A DNA stretch of 47,255 nt from an uncultured Prevotella sp. (GTDB lineage: Bacteria; Bacteroidota; Bacteroidia; Bacteroidales; Bacteroidaceae), in contig NZ_CALMHT010000122.1 of the NCBI RefSeq assembly GCF_937863835.1, positions 1-47,255 on the forward strand, in the 5' to 3' direction. The notes under the pieces were generated by a model. The model did no database searches. It was not told the DNA's origin and worked only from the letters and a program-made list of their open reading frames with translations. Shown here in pieces: positions 8,989-18,482 of the stretch. The position numbers and the translations under genes were made by a program. Within the stretch, counting starts at the first letter, position 1. Every line of letters begins with the position of its first letter.

Positions 8989-10722
8989 ATGAAACTGCTG
9001 ACAAATCATAAGACGTTCTGGTTGTTGCTGTTGATCAGTATACTGACAGTGATACCGTTTTTAGGATTGTATGATTACAATACAAAGGGTGAACCGAGGG
9101 AGTCGATCGTATCATATACGATGATAGAGACCGGCAACTGGATTCTGCCGCGTAACAATGGTGGTGAGATGGCTTACAAACCGCCTTTCTTCCACTGGTG
9201 TGTGGCTGCCTGTTCTGAAATCAACGGTAAGGTTACCGAGATGACATCTCGTATGCCGTCGGCCGTCGCCTTTATTATATTGGTCATGTGTACGTTCCTG
9301 TTTTACAGCAAGCGCAAGGGCAGTAAGGTGGCTTTTATCACAGCACTGCTGATGCTCAGTAGTCTGGAACTGGTACGCGCCAGTTGCAACTGTCGTGTGG
9401 ACATGGTACTGACGATGCTTACCGTCTGTTCTCTGTATTGTCTGTTCAGGTGGTACGAGAAGAATCTGCGTGGCATACCATGGTTGGCGATACTTCTGAT
9501 GAGTTTGGCTACCCTAACCAAAGGACCGGTGGGTGTGATTATCCCTTGTCTTGTGATGGGCGTGTTCCTGTTGATGCGCGGGGTGAAATTCTACAAGGCT
9601 TTCTTTACCCTGTTCCTTTTCGCCATCATGTCATTGATTATTCCGGCTATCTGGTATTATGCTGCCTATAAGCAGGGAGGACAGGCGTTTATCGACCTGA
9701 TGTACGAGGAGAATATAGGGAGGATGACCAATACGATGAGTTACGACTCTTGTGTGAATCCTTGGCCATACAACATATTGACACTGATTATCGGTTATCT
9801 GCCATGGACACTCCTGGCTGTGATATCATTGTTCGGACTCAACTATCATAAAATTCAAGGTCCCGCTTCTTCTCTATGGGGTAAGTTTACTGCCTGGTTG
9901 AAGAATATGGACACACTGGATCTGTTCTCGATGCTCGCCACGGTACTGATATTCGTGTTCTACTGCATACCTCAGAGTAAGCGCAGTGTCTATCTGATGC
10001 CTATGTATCCGTTCCTGACCTATTTTCTTGCGAAATATATGTTGTGGTTGGCTGCAAGGCGTGCCAAGTCGCTGGATATCTATGGCGGTATCCTGTCTGT
10101 CGTAGGTATATTGCTCTTTGCGGCGTTTATCGTTGTGAAATGTGGACTGATACCGGAAACGATGTTTCATGGCCACCATGCGGCTGAAAACATCGCTATG
10201 CTCAACGCTCTCCGCAATATCAGCGACGTGTTGTCGTGGATATGGATATTAATTCCGACAATCTTATGTATCTACTGGTGGAAATATGTCCGTTCGAACA
10301 AGACAGTAGAGGGACCCATATATGGGATGATTGTGATGGTACTGGCGGTCTATCTGGCTGTTAACGCTACTTACAAACCGGTGGTGCTCAATGCGAAATC
10401 GGTAAAACCGGTAGCTGCCGAAATCAACAGATTAGCCCCTGAGCAAAAGGGTAAACTCTATGAGTATATCAAGGGAGGTATTGTGGCCAAAGGTGACCCG
10501 GTGCATTATTTTGAACTGAATTTCTACCTCGACAACCGTATCGGGAGTTTTTATCACGAACAGCCGGTCAGCGGTTTCCTGCTTATCGGAGATGAAGATG
10601 CGAAGGCCGACCTGCCTTCTTATACCCAAAAAGGATATAAGTTTGTCTTAGTTCAGGATTTCAACAGACGTGTAAACGGTCAGGACCTACATCTGTATCA
10701 TTTCTTACGCGAGAAAGTATAA
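8989..10722 (+). CDS. ArnT-like glycosyltransferase family 39 protein
   Basis: A 577-aa polytopic inner-membrane protein of the PMT/ArnT (GT39/GT83-like) superfamily, which moves a sugar from an undecaprenyl- or dolichyl-phosphate carrier to an acceptor on the outer face of the membrane. About 12 hydrophobic segments are visible. The first extracytoplasmic loop holds the diagnostic acidic motif GLYDYNTKGEPRES, and a second loop carries GEMAYKPPFFHW, as in ArnT. The C-terminal 100 residues form a soluble domain. Its last 25 bp overlap the 3' end of the convergent gtrA-like gene. The carrier sugar and the acceptor (lipid A or another glycan) cannot be read from sequence. Confidence 0.88.
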   Translation: MKLLTNHKTFWLLLLISILTVIPFLGLYDYNTKGEPRESIVSYTMIETGNWILPRNNGGEMAYKPPFFHWCVAACSEINGKVTEMTSRMPSAVAFIILVMCTFLFYSKRKGSKVAFITALLMLSSLELVRASCNCRVDMVLTMLTVCSLYCLFRWYEKNLRGIPWLAILLMSLATLTKGPVGVIIPCLVMGVFLLMRGVKFYKAFFTLFLFAIMSLIIPAIWYYAAYKQGGQAFIDLMYEENIGRMTNTMSYDSCVNPWPYNILTLIIGYLPWTLLAVISLFGLNYHKIQGPASSLWGKFTAWLKNMDTLDLFSMLATVLIFVFYCIPQSKRSVYLMPMYPFLTYFLAKYMLWLAARRAKSLDIYGGILSVVGILLFAAFIVVKCGLIPETMFHGHHAAENIAMLNALRNISDVLSWIWILIPTILCIYWWKYVRSNKTVEGPIYGMIVMVLAVYLAVNATYKPVVLNAKSVKPVAAEINRLAPEQKGKLYEYIKGGIVAKGDPVHYFELNFYLDNRIGSFYHEQPVSGFLLIGDEDAKADLPSYTQKGYKFVLVQDFNRRVNGQDLHLYHFLREKV

Positions 10723-11117
10723 ACGAAATGTAGTATCAGGAAATTGATCGGTACTACGATGATCATGACCAATATCGGAGATATAAACTTACCGAATCCT
10801 ATCCACAGGAACAGGTTCAGTAGACCTATCTCCAAAAGATAGTTGATGACATGACTGAAACTGAACCCCACTGCATTCTTCGATGACGGTTTGTCCTTGA
10901 AGGTGAAGAAAGTGGTAAGTACGTAATTGCACAGGAAACCGACGAGGTAACCTATGGTGTAGGCGATATTGTAGTTGGCTATGAGCAGGATGAGGCAATA
11001 GACACCGTAGTGTATGGCGGAACAGATCGTACCTACAATACCAAAACGGAAAAACTGCCAGAATTTTGTCTGCCAGTCGGGATGGCTGGCTATGATTTCC
11101 TTTACCTTACTTATCAT
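10698..11117 (-). CDS. GtrA family membrane protein
   Basis: A 139-aa protein with four transmembrane helices in the GtrA/DPMS fold: FRFGIVGTICSAIHYGVYCL, a second helix with GYLVGFLCNYVLTTFFTF, then two more. GtrA-type proteins are thought to flip or help flip polyprenyl-phosphate sugars across the inner membrane. The start overlaps the stop of the upstream GT2 gene by 11 nt, so translation is coupled. The same kind of pairing (GtrA with a GtrB/ArnC-type GT2) is known in O-antigen modification loci. Confidence 0.9.
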   Translation of the reverse strand: MISKVKEIIASHPDWQTKFWQFFRFGIVGTICSAIHYGVYCLILLIANYNIAYTIGYLVGFLCNYVLTTFFTFKDKPSSKNAVGFSFSHVINYLLEIGLLNLFLWIGFGKFISPILVMIIVVPINFLILHFVYTFSRKK

Positions 11118-12060
11118 CCTCGTTCAGAACGTCTTTAATATTGTACAGAGGGCGTCCTTTCACTTCCTTGTATATCTTACCCACATATAGTCCGACAACA
11201 CCCACGGAAATCAATATGACGCCTCCTACGAACCAGATAGACAGCATCAGTGATGCCCAACCGTGAACGGCTGTGTGGATAATGAGGGCATGTACTACGT
11301 AAATGGCAATGAAGAAACTGATAATCAAAAAGATGATACCCAGATACATGATGCCGTATATCGGTTTGACAGAGAACGACGTGATGCCGTCGAGTGCCAG
11401 ATTCATCATTTTCTTCAAGGTATACTTGGAAACGCCTGCCGTACGTTCAGAGATGACATCATCCACCGTTGTGGAAGGGAATCCGAGCATCGGAATCAGT
11501 CCCCGGAGATACAGATTCTTCTCTTGATATTTAGCCAACGTGTCGAGCACACGTTTACTCATAAATCTGAAATCGGCATGATTATAGACGCTTTCCACAC
11601 CCATCCTGCTTTGCAACTTGTAGAATGCTACTGCCGACATCCGTTTGAGAACCGGGTCGGCTGTACGTGAAACCTTCACCCCATAGATGATGTCGTAACC
11701 GTTGGCATAGTCGTCTATCATCTTTTCGATGGCGTTGAGATCGTCTTGCAGGTCGGCATCTATCGTGATGACGGCATCAGCCCACTCTTTGGCTGTCATC
11801 ATACCAGCCATGATGGCCGACTGGTGACCTACGTTACGGGCCAGGTTGAGACCTTTGAAGCGGGCATCGCTCTTGTGCAGACGGGTGATGATATCCCATG
11901 TGGAATCTTTGCTGCCATCGTTGACTAAAAGTGAAAAACTATCTTTTGAGATCTTACCTTTGGCGACGAGGTCGTCGAATAAGGCGGTCAGTCTCTTTGC
12001 CGATTGTTCAAGTACTTCTTCCTCGTTGTAACAAGGTGATACGATAGCTAGTCTAATCAT
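11107..12060 (-). CDS. Glycosyltransferase family 2 (polyprenyl-phosphate sugar synthase, GtrB/ArnC-like)
   Basis: A 317-aa GT2 enzyme. The cytoplasmic GT-A domain starts LAIVSPCYNEEEVLEQS, has LVNDGSKDSTWD and the DxD-type metal site ITIDADLQDD. Two transmembrane helices near residues 230-300 anchor it, the layout of GtrB, ArnC and dolichyl-phosphate mannose synthases that load a sugar from its nucleotide donor onto undecaprenyl phosphate. The start codon shares a base with the deacetylase stop (TAATG), and its own end overlaps gtrA. This context strongly supports a lipid-linked sugar product; the sugar is unknown. Confidence 0.9.
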   Translation of the reverse strand: MIRLAIVSPCYNEEEVLEQSAKRLTALFDDLVAKGKISKDSFSLLVNDGSKDSTWDIITRLHKSDARFKGLNLARNVGHQSAIMAGMMTAKEWADAVITIDADLQDDLNAIEKMIDDYANGYDIIYGVKVSRTADPVLKRMSAVAFYKLQSRMGVESVYNHADFRFMSKRVLDTLAKYQEKNLYLRGLIPMLGFPSTTVDDVISERTAGVSKYTLKKMMNLALDGITSFSVKPIYGIMYLGIIFLIISFFIAIYVVHALIIHTAVHGWASLMLSIWFVGGVILISVGVVGLYVGKIYKEVKGRPLYNIKDVLNEDDK

Positions 12061-12860
12061 TATCTGGATGCTTTTTGTAGTTCTGCTGTTTTGATTTCTG
12101 TAAATTCCGAGAAGGTAATAAATTCAAATCCTCTGCCTTTGAGCATGCGGATCAGTGTGTCAAGTCGCTCTTCCATACCTTTACCACTATGGTTCTTGAT
12201 GATGAAAGGCATCTTAAACTCAGGATGCTGCTTGAGTTCGTAGAATTCCCATGGGTGGAAATAGGTAACGAAATATCCGTCGTGATTCAGCACACGTCTT
12301 ATCATCCAATGGTAAAGGGCCGTAGGCAGATTATGGCATGCCAACCAGAACAGCGGGAATCTGATCCACGGTGTAACGGATGCAGGAATCTCCAATACTT
12401 TGCCTCTCATAAAACAGGTGCGGGGACAGGTGAGATGGATATATCTGCCCGGTATGAAAGCAGGGTTCAGGGAAGAGTTGTATCTGAACCCTTCGTTCTC
12501 TATATCCTCGTCGGAAACAGGAAACATACGCGGTTGGCGATAACCGTAGGCGGTGCGCCCCGTCAGTTGCTCTATCACTTTCTTGGATTCTTTCACATCG
12601 CTGGCTTTCGGTTGCCAATGGTCTACACCGTGACAAGCTACCTCATGACCTTCGTCCATGATACGTTTCATGGTCTCAGGGGAATTCTTAGCAAAATTGG
12701 CTGTACAGAAGAATGTGGCTCTGACGTTGTTCTTTTTCAGACAGTCGAGTATCTTGTTCGTACCATACACGGAGACTTTCATCGCCTCGTCAAGAGGGAA
12801 ATCCACCCCGTGCTCGCGAGGTACGTCAAATTCTTCAGTATCAAAACTTAATAATATCAT
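12060..12860 (-). CDS. Polysaccharide deacetylase family protein (NodB fold)
   Basis: A 266-aa protein with the NodB homology domain: metal-binding Asp motif LLSFDTEEFD at residues 2-12, RATFFCTANFA near 48 and the His-x3-His motif EVACHGVDHW near 75. A second conserved segment, YGYRQPRMF, lies near 107. There is no signal peptide, so it should act on a cytoplasm-facing substrate. Translationally coupled (TAATG) to a polyprenyl-phosphate GT2 and then GtrA, it may remove an acyl group from the lipid-linked sugar, as ArnD does in the aminoarabinose pathway (inference). First gene of the operon. Confidence 0.88.
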   Translation of the reverse strand: MILLSFDTEEFDVPREHGVDFPLDEAMKVSVYGTNKILDCLKKNNVRATFFCTANFAKNSPETMKRIMDEGHEVACHGVDHWQPKASDVKESKKVIEQLTGRTAYGYRQPRMFPVSDEDIENEGFRYNSSLNPAFIPGRYIHLTCPRTCFMRGKVLEIPASVTPWIRFPLFWLACHNLPTALYHWMIRRVLNHDGYFVTYFHPWEFYELKQHPEFKMPFIIKNHSGKGMEERLDTLIRMLKGRGFEFITFSEFTEIKTAELQKASR

Positions 12861-12882
12861 GAGTGCAATAATTTATAAACTG

Positions 12883-12890
12883 CAAAAATA
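12883..12890 (-). promoter_or_regulatory. -7 box before the deacetylase operon
   Basis: The minus strand reads TATTTTTG (12890-12883), matching TAnnTTTG, 22 nt before the ATG at 12860. No clear TTTG lies at the right -33 distance, so this is a partial match. Confidence 0.45.
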
Positions 12891-12928
12891 CGCTTTTTTT
12901 TTCTAAATCGGTAGAAATGAGGACAAAA

Positions 12929-13900
12929 TCAGACATCTTTATCTGTAAAAGGTTCTGCATTGATACATTTCAGATTCTTCTGCAACTGTTCCGTGCTGCT
13001 TGCGCCGACCAGAACAGAGGTCACACCTTTCTGATGCAGTATCCATGCCAATGCCATTTCTGCCAATGTCTCGTTGCGTCCTTGGGCTATACCGTTGAGG
13101 CGTTTCAGATTGTCAAGAAGTTCGGGTGTCAGTATATCTTTCTTCAGAAACTTCCCTTTAGACATTCTGCTCTCTTGTGGGATGCCGTTCAGATATCTGT
13201 CCGTGAGCAGTCCTTGGGCGAGCGGTGAGAAGGAGATGAATCCGATACCTTGTTCCGCGCAATAGTCGAGTATACCTTCTTCCTGCGGTGCACGGTCGAT
13301 GAGGTTGAGTCGTCCCTGATAGATCAGCAACGGTACATCCCGGTCGCGCAGATATTTAGTCGCGAATTTCAAGGCTTCGAGTGGCCAGCGCGATATACCT
13401 ACATACAATGCCTTACCGGCTTTCACAATGTCAACAAGTGCCTGCAGTGTTTCATCAAGCGGTGTCTCAGGGTCGTACCGGTGACTGTAGAACAGGTCTA
13501 CATAGTCGAGGTGCATACGTTTCAGACTCTGGTCGAGACTGGCTATCATATATTTGCGCGAACCCCAATTGCCGTAAGGTCCCGCCCACATGTCATAACC
13601 TGCTTTACTACTGATGAAGAGTTCGTCTCTGTAAGGTCGGAAGTCGTCGTCCATCAACCGTCCCATGGTCTCTTCGGCCGAACCGTAAGGAGGACCGTAA
13701 TTGTTGGCAAGGTCGAAGTGGGTGATTCCGTGGTCGAAAGCATAGCGTGTTATCTTACGACTCCTGTCGTAATCGTCCACACCACCGAAATTATGCCAGA
13801 ATCCCAGACTCACTTTCGGCAGTAGAATACCACTCTTTCCGCAGCGGTTGTATGTCATACCACCGTCATAGCGCAGTTCGTCGGCAAAGTACTTTTCCAT
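12929..13900 (-). CDS. Aldo/keto reductase, L-glyceraldehyde 3-phosphate reductase type
   Basis: A 323-aa NADPH-dependent (beta/alpha)8 aldo/keto reductase. It closely follows the E. coli YghZ (Gpr) pattern: MTYNRCGKSGILLPKVSLGFWHNFG at the start, THFDLANNYGPPYGSAEE with catalytic Asp and Tyr, SSKAGYDMWAGPYGNWGSRKY with catalytic Lys, and FYSHRYDPETP with the His. The NADP-binding C-terminus VLVGASSTEQLQKNL is present. It ends about 15-20 residues earlier than YghZ. Likely a broad aldehyde reductase or detoxifier of L-glyceraldehyde 3-phosphate. It lies 55 nt after ispG with no promoter seen, so it may be read through from ispG. Confidence 0.88.
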   Translation of the reverse strand: MEKYFADELRYDGGMTYNRCGKSGILLPKVSLGFWHNFGGVDDYDRSRKITRYAFDHGITHFDLANNYGPPYGSAEETMGRLMDDDFRPYRDELFISSKAGYDMWAGPYGNWGSRKYMIASLDQSLKRMHLDYVDLFYSHRYDPETPLDETLQALVDIVKAGKALYVGISRWPLEALKFATKYLRDRDVPLLIYQGRLNLIDRAPQEEGILDYCAEQGIGFISFSPLAQGLLTDRYLNGIPQESRMSKGKFLKKDILTPELLDNLKRLNGIAQGRNETLAEMALAWILHQKGVTSVLVGASSTEQLQKNLKCINAEPFTDKDV

Positions 13901-13955
13901 TTTTAAGCGTTTTTGTTTTGTTTGTATTCAATTGATTGATTCAGATAAACTCCTT

Positions 13956-15812
13956 TTATTCCTTTTTGTCCCGGTGGATGAGTTCGAGCAGTTTTTCCAC
14001 TGCTTCATCTTCCGGTATATTCTTTTCCACACATACCTTTTTGCGGTAGAGAGATATCTTGCCACGGGCAGCTCCTACATAACCGTAGTCGGCATCCGCC
14101 ATTTCGCCCGGTCCGTTGACGATGCATCCCATGATACCTATCTTCAGACCTTTCATGTCTTTGGTAGCGTCTTTGATACGGGCTATCGTCTTGCGCAAAT
14201 CGTAGAGTGTGCGTCCACATCCCGGACAACTGATATATTCAGTTTTGCTGGTGCGCAGGCGGGCTGCCTGCAAGATACCGAATGCCGTGGCGTTGATGTC
14301 GGTCGACGGGATGTCTCCGTCGTTCATCAACCAGATACCGTCTGTGAGTCCGTCGAACATCAGAGCACCCATGTCAGCGGCGGATTCCAGTTGGAAGTCG
14401 CTCTTTTCGGCTTGTGAATGTCTGTACATCTCACAGAACACTACGGGGTTTTGGATACCGACAGACATCAATTCGTGCACCAGTGCACGTTGGTCGCCCA
14501 AGCGGTTCTGATGGTTGCTGACACATACCACCACAATCTCCGGATGCTGTTTCAGGCATGGCAGGTATTCGTCACTGGGGGCGCCAAACTGCAGTACGAG
14601 GAATTTAAGAGTGGCATTGCTGTAACTGATAAACGGGGTGGCATTATAGGGATATATCGGGAATATGTTCTTCACCGATTCCGCATCAGTCTCCGCCATT
14701 TCCTGGTATACGTTGAAATCGACGATATATTTCTGTTGCGGGTCAGGGTTAGCGGGCATCTGTCCACCTACATAGATATAGTCGGGCTGGTATGGTTCAG
14801 TCTTGTCTGCTATCTTGTTGGAGATGACAACAGGCACATTCTCACCACCGATATTCTCCACAGCGATGGTCTTGCGGCGTTCCGGACGCAGATAGTCGAA
14901 ATCCTTACATTCATCACCGGGTACAAGCAGATGTCCTGTACGTTGTGAGATATAATCCACGAGATGACGTGCTACAGGGATTTCGTCCTCCGGTTCCTCG
15001 CTCAGTGACACACGGATGGTGTCGCCTATGCCGTCGGCCAGAAGAGCTCCGATACCTACCGCACTCTTGATGCGTCCGTCTTCGCCGTCACCGGCTTCGG
15101 TCACGCCGAGATGAAGGGGATAGTGCATATCCTCTTTGTCCATGCAGTAGACCAACAGACGTACCGAACGAACCATAACGACGGTGTTGCTGGCCTTGAT
15201 GGAGATCACTACGTCGTTGAACTGTTCGCGTTTGCAGATGCGCAGGAACTCCATACAACTTTCCACAATGCCTTCGGGTGTGTCGCCGTAACGACTCATG
15301 ATGCGGTCGGACAGTGAACCGTGGTTCACACCGATACGTATTGCTGTATGATTCTCTTTGCAGATGTTCAGAAAAGGAATCAGTTGCGCTTCAATCTTCT
15401 GCAGTTCAGCAGCATATTCTTCATCGGTATATTCCAGTTTCTTGAATGTGCGCGCAGGGTCTACATAGTTGCCCGGGTTGATACGTACCTTCTCCGCATA
15501 CAGGGCGGCCACTTCGGCCACATGGGGATTGAAATGTACATCCGCAACGAGCGGGGTGGTATATCCGTCTTTACGCAGCGCAGCGTTGATGTTTTTCAGA
15601 TTTTCTGCCTCACGTACACCCTGGGTGGTAAGTCGAACGTATTCGCCACCGGCATCGATGATACGTTTAGCCTGAGCCACACTCCCTTCGGTATCATCGG
15701 TAGAAGTAGTGGTCATCGACTGGATACGAATCGGATTGTCTCCACCCAACGGCGTGTCGCCAACATTCACTACAGACGATTCGCGTCTGTGATAATTGAA
15801 CAAGTCTGCCAT
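13956..15812 (-). CDS. ispG: 4-hydroxy-3-methylbut-2-enyl diphosphate synthase (long form)
   Basis: A 618-aa iron-sulfur enzyme of the MEP isoprenoid pathway converting MEcPP to HMBPP. It has an N-terminal TIM barrel (residues 1-270; IRIQSMTTTSTDDTEGSVAQ, RINPGNYVDP, GVNHGSLSDR). A large central insert (about 290-510) is seen in Bacteroidota, Chlamydia and plant enzymes but not in E. coli (372 aa). The C-terminal [4Fe-4S] domain carries Cys529 and Cys532 (CPGCGRT) and Cys563 (GCIVNGPGE). The ATG at 15812 overlaps the purE stop as TAATG, so both are translated from one mRNA. Confidence 0.96.
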   Translation of the reverse strand: MADLFNYHRRESSVVNVGDTPLGGDNPIRIQSMTTTSTDDTEGSVAQAKRIIDAGGEYVRLTTQGVREAENLKNINAALRKDGYTTPLVADVHFNPHVAEVAALYAEKVRINPGNYVDPARTFKKLEYTDEEYAAELQKIEAQLIPFLNICKENHTAIRIGVNHGSLSDRIMSRYGDTPEGIVESCMEFLRICKREQFNDVVISIKASNTVVMVRSVRLLVYCMDKEDMHYPLHLGVTEAGDGEDGRIKSAVGIGALLADGIGDTIRVSLSEEPEDEIPVARHLVDYISQRTGHLLVPGDECKDFDYLRPERRKTIAVENIGGENVPVVISNKIADKTEPYQPDYIYVGGQMPANPDPQQKYIVDFNVYQEMAETDAESVKNIFPIYPYNATPFISYSNATLKFLVLQFGAPSDEYLPCLKQHPEIVVVCVSNHQNRLGDQRALVHELMSVGIQNPVVFCEMYRHSQAEKSDFQLESAADMGALMFDGLTDGIWLMNDGDIPSTDINATAFGILQAARLRTSKTEYISCPGCGRTLYDLRKTIARIKDATKDMKGLKIGIMGCIVNGPGEMADADYGYVGAARGKISLYRKKVCVEKNIPEDEAVEKLLELIHRDKKE

Positions 15813-16318
15813 TAATTCGTTTTATACTGATATTTTATTTCAGCCAAGTCTTTATTGGCTTTCTCTATTTTGGCGCCAAGTCCTGCTTTATGGGCAGCTA
15901 TCTTGTCGGCAATCTCCTGATTGCCCAGTGCCATGATCTCGACAGCCAGGATGGCAGCGTTCTGGGCACCGTTTACGCCTACTGTGGCAACAGGAATACC
16001 AGGAGGCATCTGTATGATACTGAGCATGGCATCCAGTCCGTCGAGCATGCCCTTGATAGGTACACCGATAACAGGCAGTGTGGTGGAAGCTGCAATGACA
16101 CCAGGCAGGGCGGCAGCCATACCGGCTCCGGCGATGATGACCTGTATGCCGCGGTCTTTGGCTCCTTTGGCAAATTCTTCCACTGCATCAGGTGTGCGGT
16201 GGGCTGAAAGTGCGTTGACCTCGAAAGGTATCTGCATCTCGTCTAAAAACTTGAATGCTTTCTCCATGACAGGCAGGTCACTTGTACTGCCCATAATGAT
16301 GCTTACTAATGGTTTCAT
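15812..16318 (-). CDS. purE: N5-carboxyaminoimidazole ribonucleotide mutase
   Basis: A 168-aa purine biosynthesis enzyme (class I PurE) moving the carboxyl of N5-CAIR to C4. Seen: [17 protein letters not shown] (CAIR-binding SxSD), SAHRTPD with the catalytic His, [14 protein letters not shown] and GVPIKG. Family length. It follows the PAP2-like gene by 32 nt and is coupled to ispG. Confidence 0.97.
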   Translation of the reverse strand: MKPLVSIIMGSTSDLPVMEKAFKFLDEMQIPFEVNALSAHRTPDAVEEFAKGAKDRGIQVIIAGAGMAAALPGVIAASTTLPVIGVPIKGMLDGLDAMLSIIQMPPGIPVATVGVNGAQNAAILAVEIMALGNQEIADKIAAHKAGLGAKIEKANKDLAEIKYQYKTN

Positions 16319-16350
16319 ATTTTATATATTTAATTGTTTATTATATCTGT

Positions 16351-16980
16351 TTATGCGAATAGTAACACACAGAAGGCACTGACCAGTCCGATGCCGAATC
16401 CGGTGATAACCTGGGATAACGAGTGCTGGCGGAGAATCATTCTGCTTGTTCCTACCATCCCTGCCAGGATGATGACCAGGCACAACCACCAGATAGGGTT
16501 AAACCCGAAGATCAGCGAGAAAGCTATCAATGCTCCCGCCACGCCCCCGATGGCTGCCGTATGTGTGGAAATCTTCCACCAAACATTGATCAGTGCGCAT
16601 GCCATCTGTATCACCAGTGCCGCCACCAGAATGTTGCCCATAAACCGTGGCATATTCATCACGTTCATCAGATAATAGCAGGTGAAATAGCATAAGATGG
16701 ATATGATGTATGGTATCATACGCCGTTCCCTTATCGCCATTTCTATCAGCGACCAACCTTGATACTTTCTGTACAGATGTATCAGGAATGTTGGCAGTAA
16801 TATGGTGAACAGATAAACCATAGCCAGTACAAATAGTTTGTACGACCAAGGCAGCAGACTCAGATAACTCAGATAGAACAAAGCTATCAGTCCTAATATC
16901 GGAAGATAGAATGGTGTAAATACCATACTCGTCACTCTTGCCGTAAGAATAATTTTCCTTTCTCTCTCTTTTCTAGTCAT
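16351..16980 (-). CDS. PAP2-superfamily membrane protein
   Basis: A 209-aa integral membrane protein with about six helices. It shows worn-down PAP2 phosphatase motifs: RERRMIPY near residue 83 (like KxxxxxxRP), WWKISTHTAAIGG near 136 (like PSGH) and TSRMILRQHSLSQVITG near 182 (SRxxxxxHxxxD with the last Asp missing). Relatives in Bacteroidota are annotated as phosphatase PAP2 family; whether they dephosphorylate lipid pyrophosphates is not shown. Its start is 6 nt after rpoN, so it belongs to the rpoN operon. Confidence 0.75.
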   Translation of the reverse strand: MTRKERERKIILTARVTSMVFTPFYLPILGLIALFYLSYLSLLPWSYKLFVLAMVYLFTILLPTFLIHLYRKYQGWSLIEMAIRERRMIPYIISILCYFTCYYLMNVMNMPRFMGNILVAALVIQMACALINVWWKISTHTAAIGGVAGALIAFSLIFGFNPIWWLCLVIILAGMVGTSRMILRQHSLSQVITGFGIGLVSAFCVLLFA

Positions 16981-16986
16981 AACTTA

Positions 16987-18474
16987 CTATTTTCTTAATC
17001 TTGCCACAGGTATCCCCAGTTGCTCACGGTATTTGGCTATCGTGCGTCTTGCTATAGGATATCCTTTCTTGTTTAATATCTCTTTCAGTGCGTCATCGCT
17101 CATGGGATGTTTCTTATCTTCGTTGTCTACAATCTCCTGTAATGCAATCTTAATCTGACGGGTGGAAAGTTCGTCTCCGTTTTCAGTCACATAACTGTCG
17201 TTGAAGAAGAATTTCAGAGGGAAGGTTCCCCATTTTGTCTGTACATATTTGCTGTTGCTCACACGTGATACCGTAGATATGTCAAGTCCTGTCTTGTCGG
17301 CAATATCTTTCAGAATCATCGGTTTGAGAGAGGCCTCGTCACCGTCTTCGAAGAATCGATGTTGTACTTGTATGATAGCCTTCATGGTGATATACAGCGT
17401 ATGTTTGCGCTGTTTGATGGCATCGATGAAACTTTGCGCGGCGTCTATCTTCTTCTTGGTATACAGCAGTGCCTCCTTCACCTGTCTGCTCATATTCTGT
17501 TTGTTGTTCTGGAACTCGTCCATCGATTCGGCAAACGAGGGTGAAACATGCAGTTCGGGTACGTTACCGTCGTTAAGTCCGAAGGTGATGTTTCCGTCAT
17601 CATCTGTTTCTACGATAAAGTCGGGCGTTATCTGTTGCATGCTTCTGTCTATCGATTCACTGAGAGAAGCACCGGGTTTCGGATTCAGTTTACGCAGTTC
17701 ATCGGCCAGGACTTTAGCCTGCAGGTCGGATATATCAAGATGCTGTTGTATCTTATCCCACCGTTTCTTTGTGAATTCCTCGAAATACTTGCTTATAATC
17801 TTAAGCATGAGTTCTTTGGCTTTAGAATCTTCACGGCGTTTGATTTGCAGCAACAGACATTCCTGCAATGAACAGGCGCCTATGCCCGCCGGGTCGAAAG
17901 TTTGCAGTATATGCAACGTATCTTCTATTTCCTTTTCAGAAGCGTCGATATAATAATTGATGGCCAGTTCGTCGCCGATATCTCCGAGGTTCTTTCTGAG
18001 CAGTCCGTCATCATCGAGTGATCCGATAAGATATTCCATGATTTGCTGTTGTTTGTCTGTGAGTTCTATCTCACTCATCTGCTCGTTGAGTTTGTCGTAG
18101 AAAGAAACGGAATCACCGTAGATCACTTCGTTGAAACCGTTTTGCGAACCATTACCGCCATTATAAACAGGCATCTCGTCATCCTTGCTCATGTTTTCGA
18201 GAGCTTCGTTCAGGGCCGACTGTCGTTCTTCGCGTTCGCTGTTGGCTTCGTAATCATCGAAACCTTCGTTTTCTTCCTGTGGAGTAAAACTTTCGTTGTC
18301 GTCGGTATGATTACTGCTCTCCAGTGCGGGATTGGCATACATCTCAGTACTTATACGCTGTTCCAGTTCATTAATAGGCAGCTCCATCAGTTTCACCTGC
18401 AACAACTGTTGCGGAGAAAGTTTCTGAAGTTGCGCCTGTTGTTGCGCCTGTGTTTGTATAAGACTCTGCGCCAT
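16987..18474 (-). CDS. rpoN: RNA polymerase sigma-54 factor
   Basis: A 495-aa sigma-54. Region I is Gln-rich (SLIQTQAQQQAQLQKLSPQQ, then LPINELEQRISTEMYANPAL). Region II is acidic (about 55-125), followed by the core-binding domain. The helix-turn-helix (LKDIADKTGLDISTVSRVSN near 380) and the RpoN box (ARRTIAKYRE near 475) recognise -12 and -24 promoter elements. Complete length. 8 nt separate it from the unknown upstream ORF. No AAA+ enhancer-binding activator gene is in the window. Confidence 0.97.
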   Translation of the reverse strand: MAQSLIQTQAQQQAQLQKLSPQQLLQVKLMELPINELEQRISTEMYANPALESSNHTDDNESFTPQEENEGFDDYEANSEREERQSALNEALENMSKDDEMPVYNGGNGSQNGFNEVIYGDSVSFYDKLNEQMSEIELTDKQQQIMEYLIGSLDDDGLLRKNLGDIGDELAINYYIDASEKEIEDTLHILQTFDPAGIGACSLQECLLLQIKRREDSKAKELMLKIISKYFEEFTKKRWDKIQQHLDISDLQAKVLADELRKLNPKPGASLSESIDRSMQQITPDFIVETDDDGNITFGLNDGNVPELHVSPSFAESMDEFQNNKQNMSRQVKEALLYTKKKIDAAQSFIDAIKQRKHTLYITMKAIIQVQHRFFEDGDEASLKPMILKDIADKTGLDISTVSRVSNSKYVQTKWGTFPLKFFFNDSYVTENGDELSTRQIKIALQEIVDNEDKKHPMSDDALKEILNKKGYPIARRTIAKYREQLGIPVARLRK

Positions 18475-18482
18475 GATGTATC

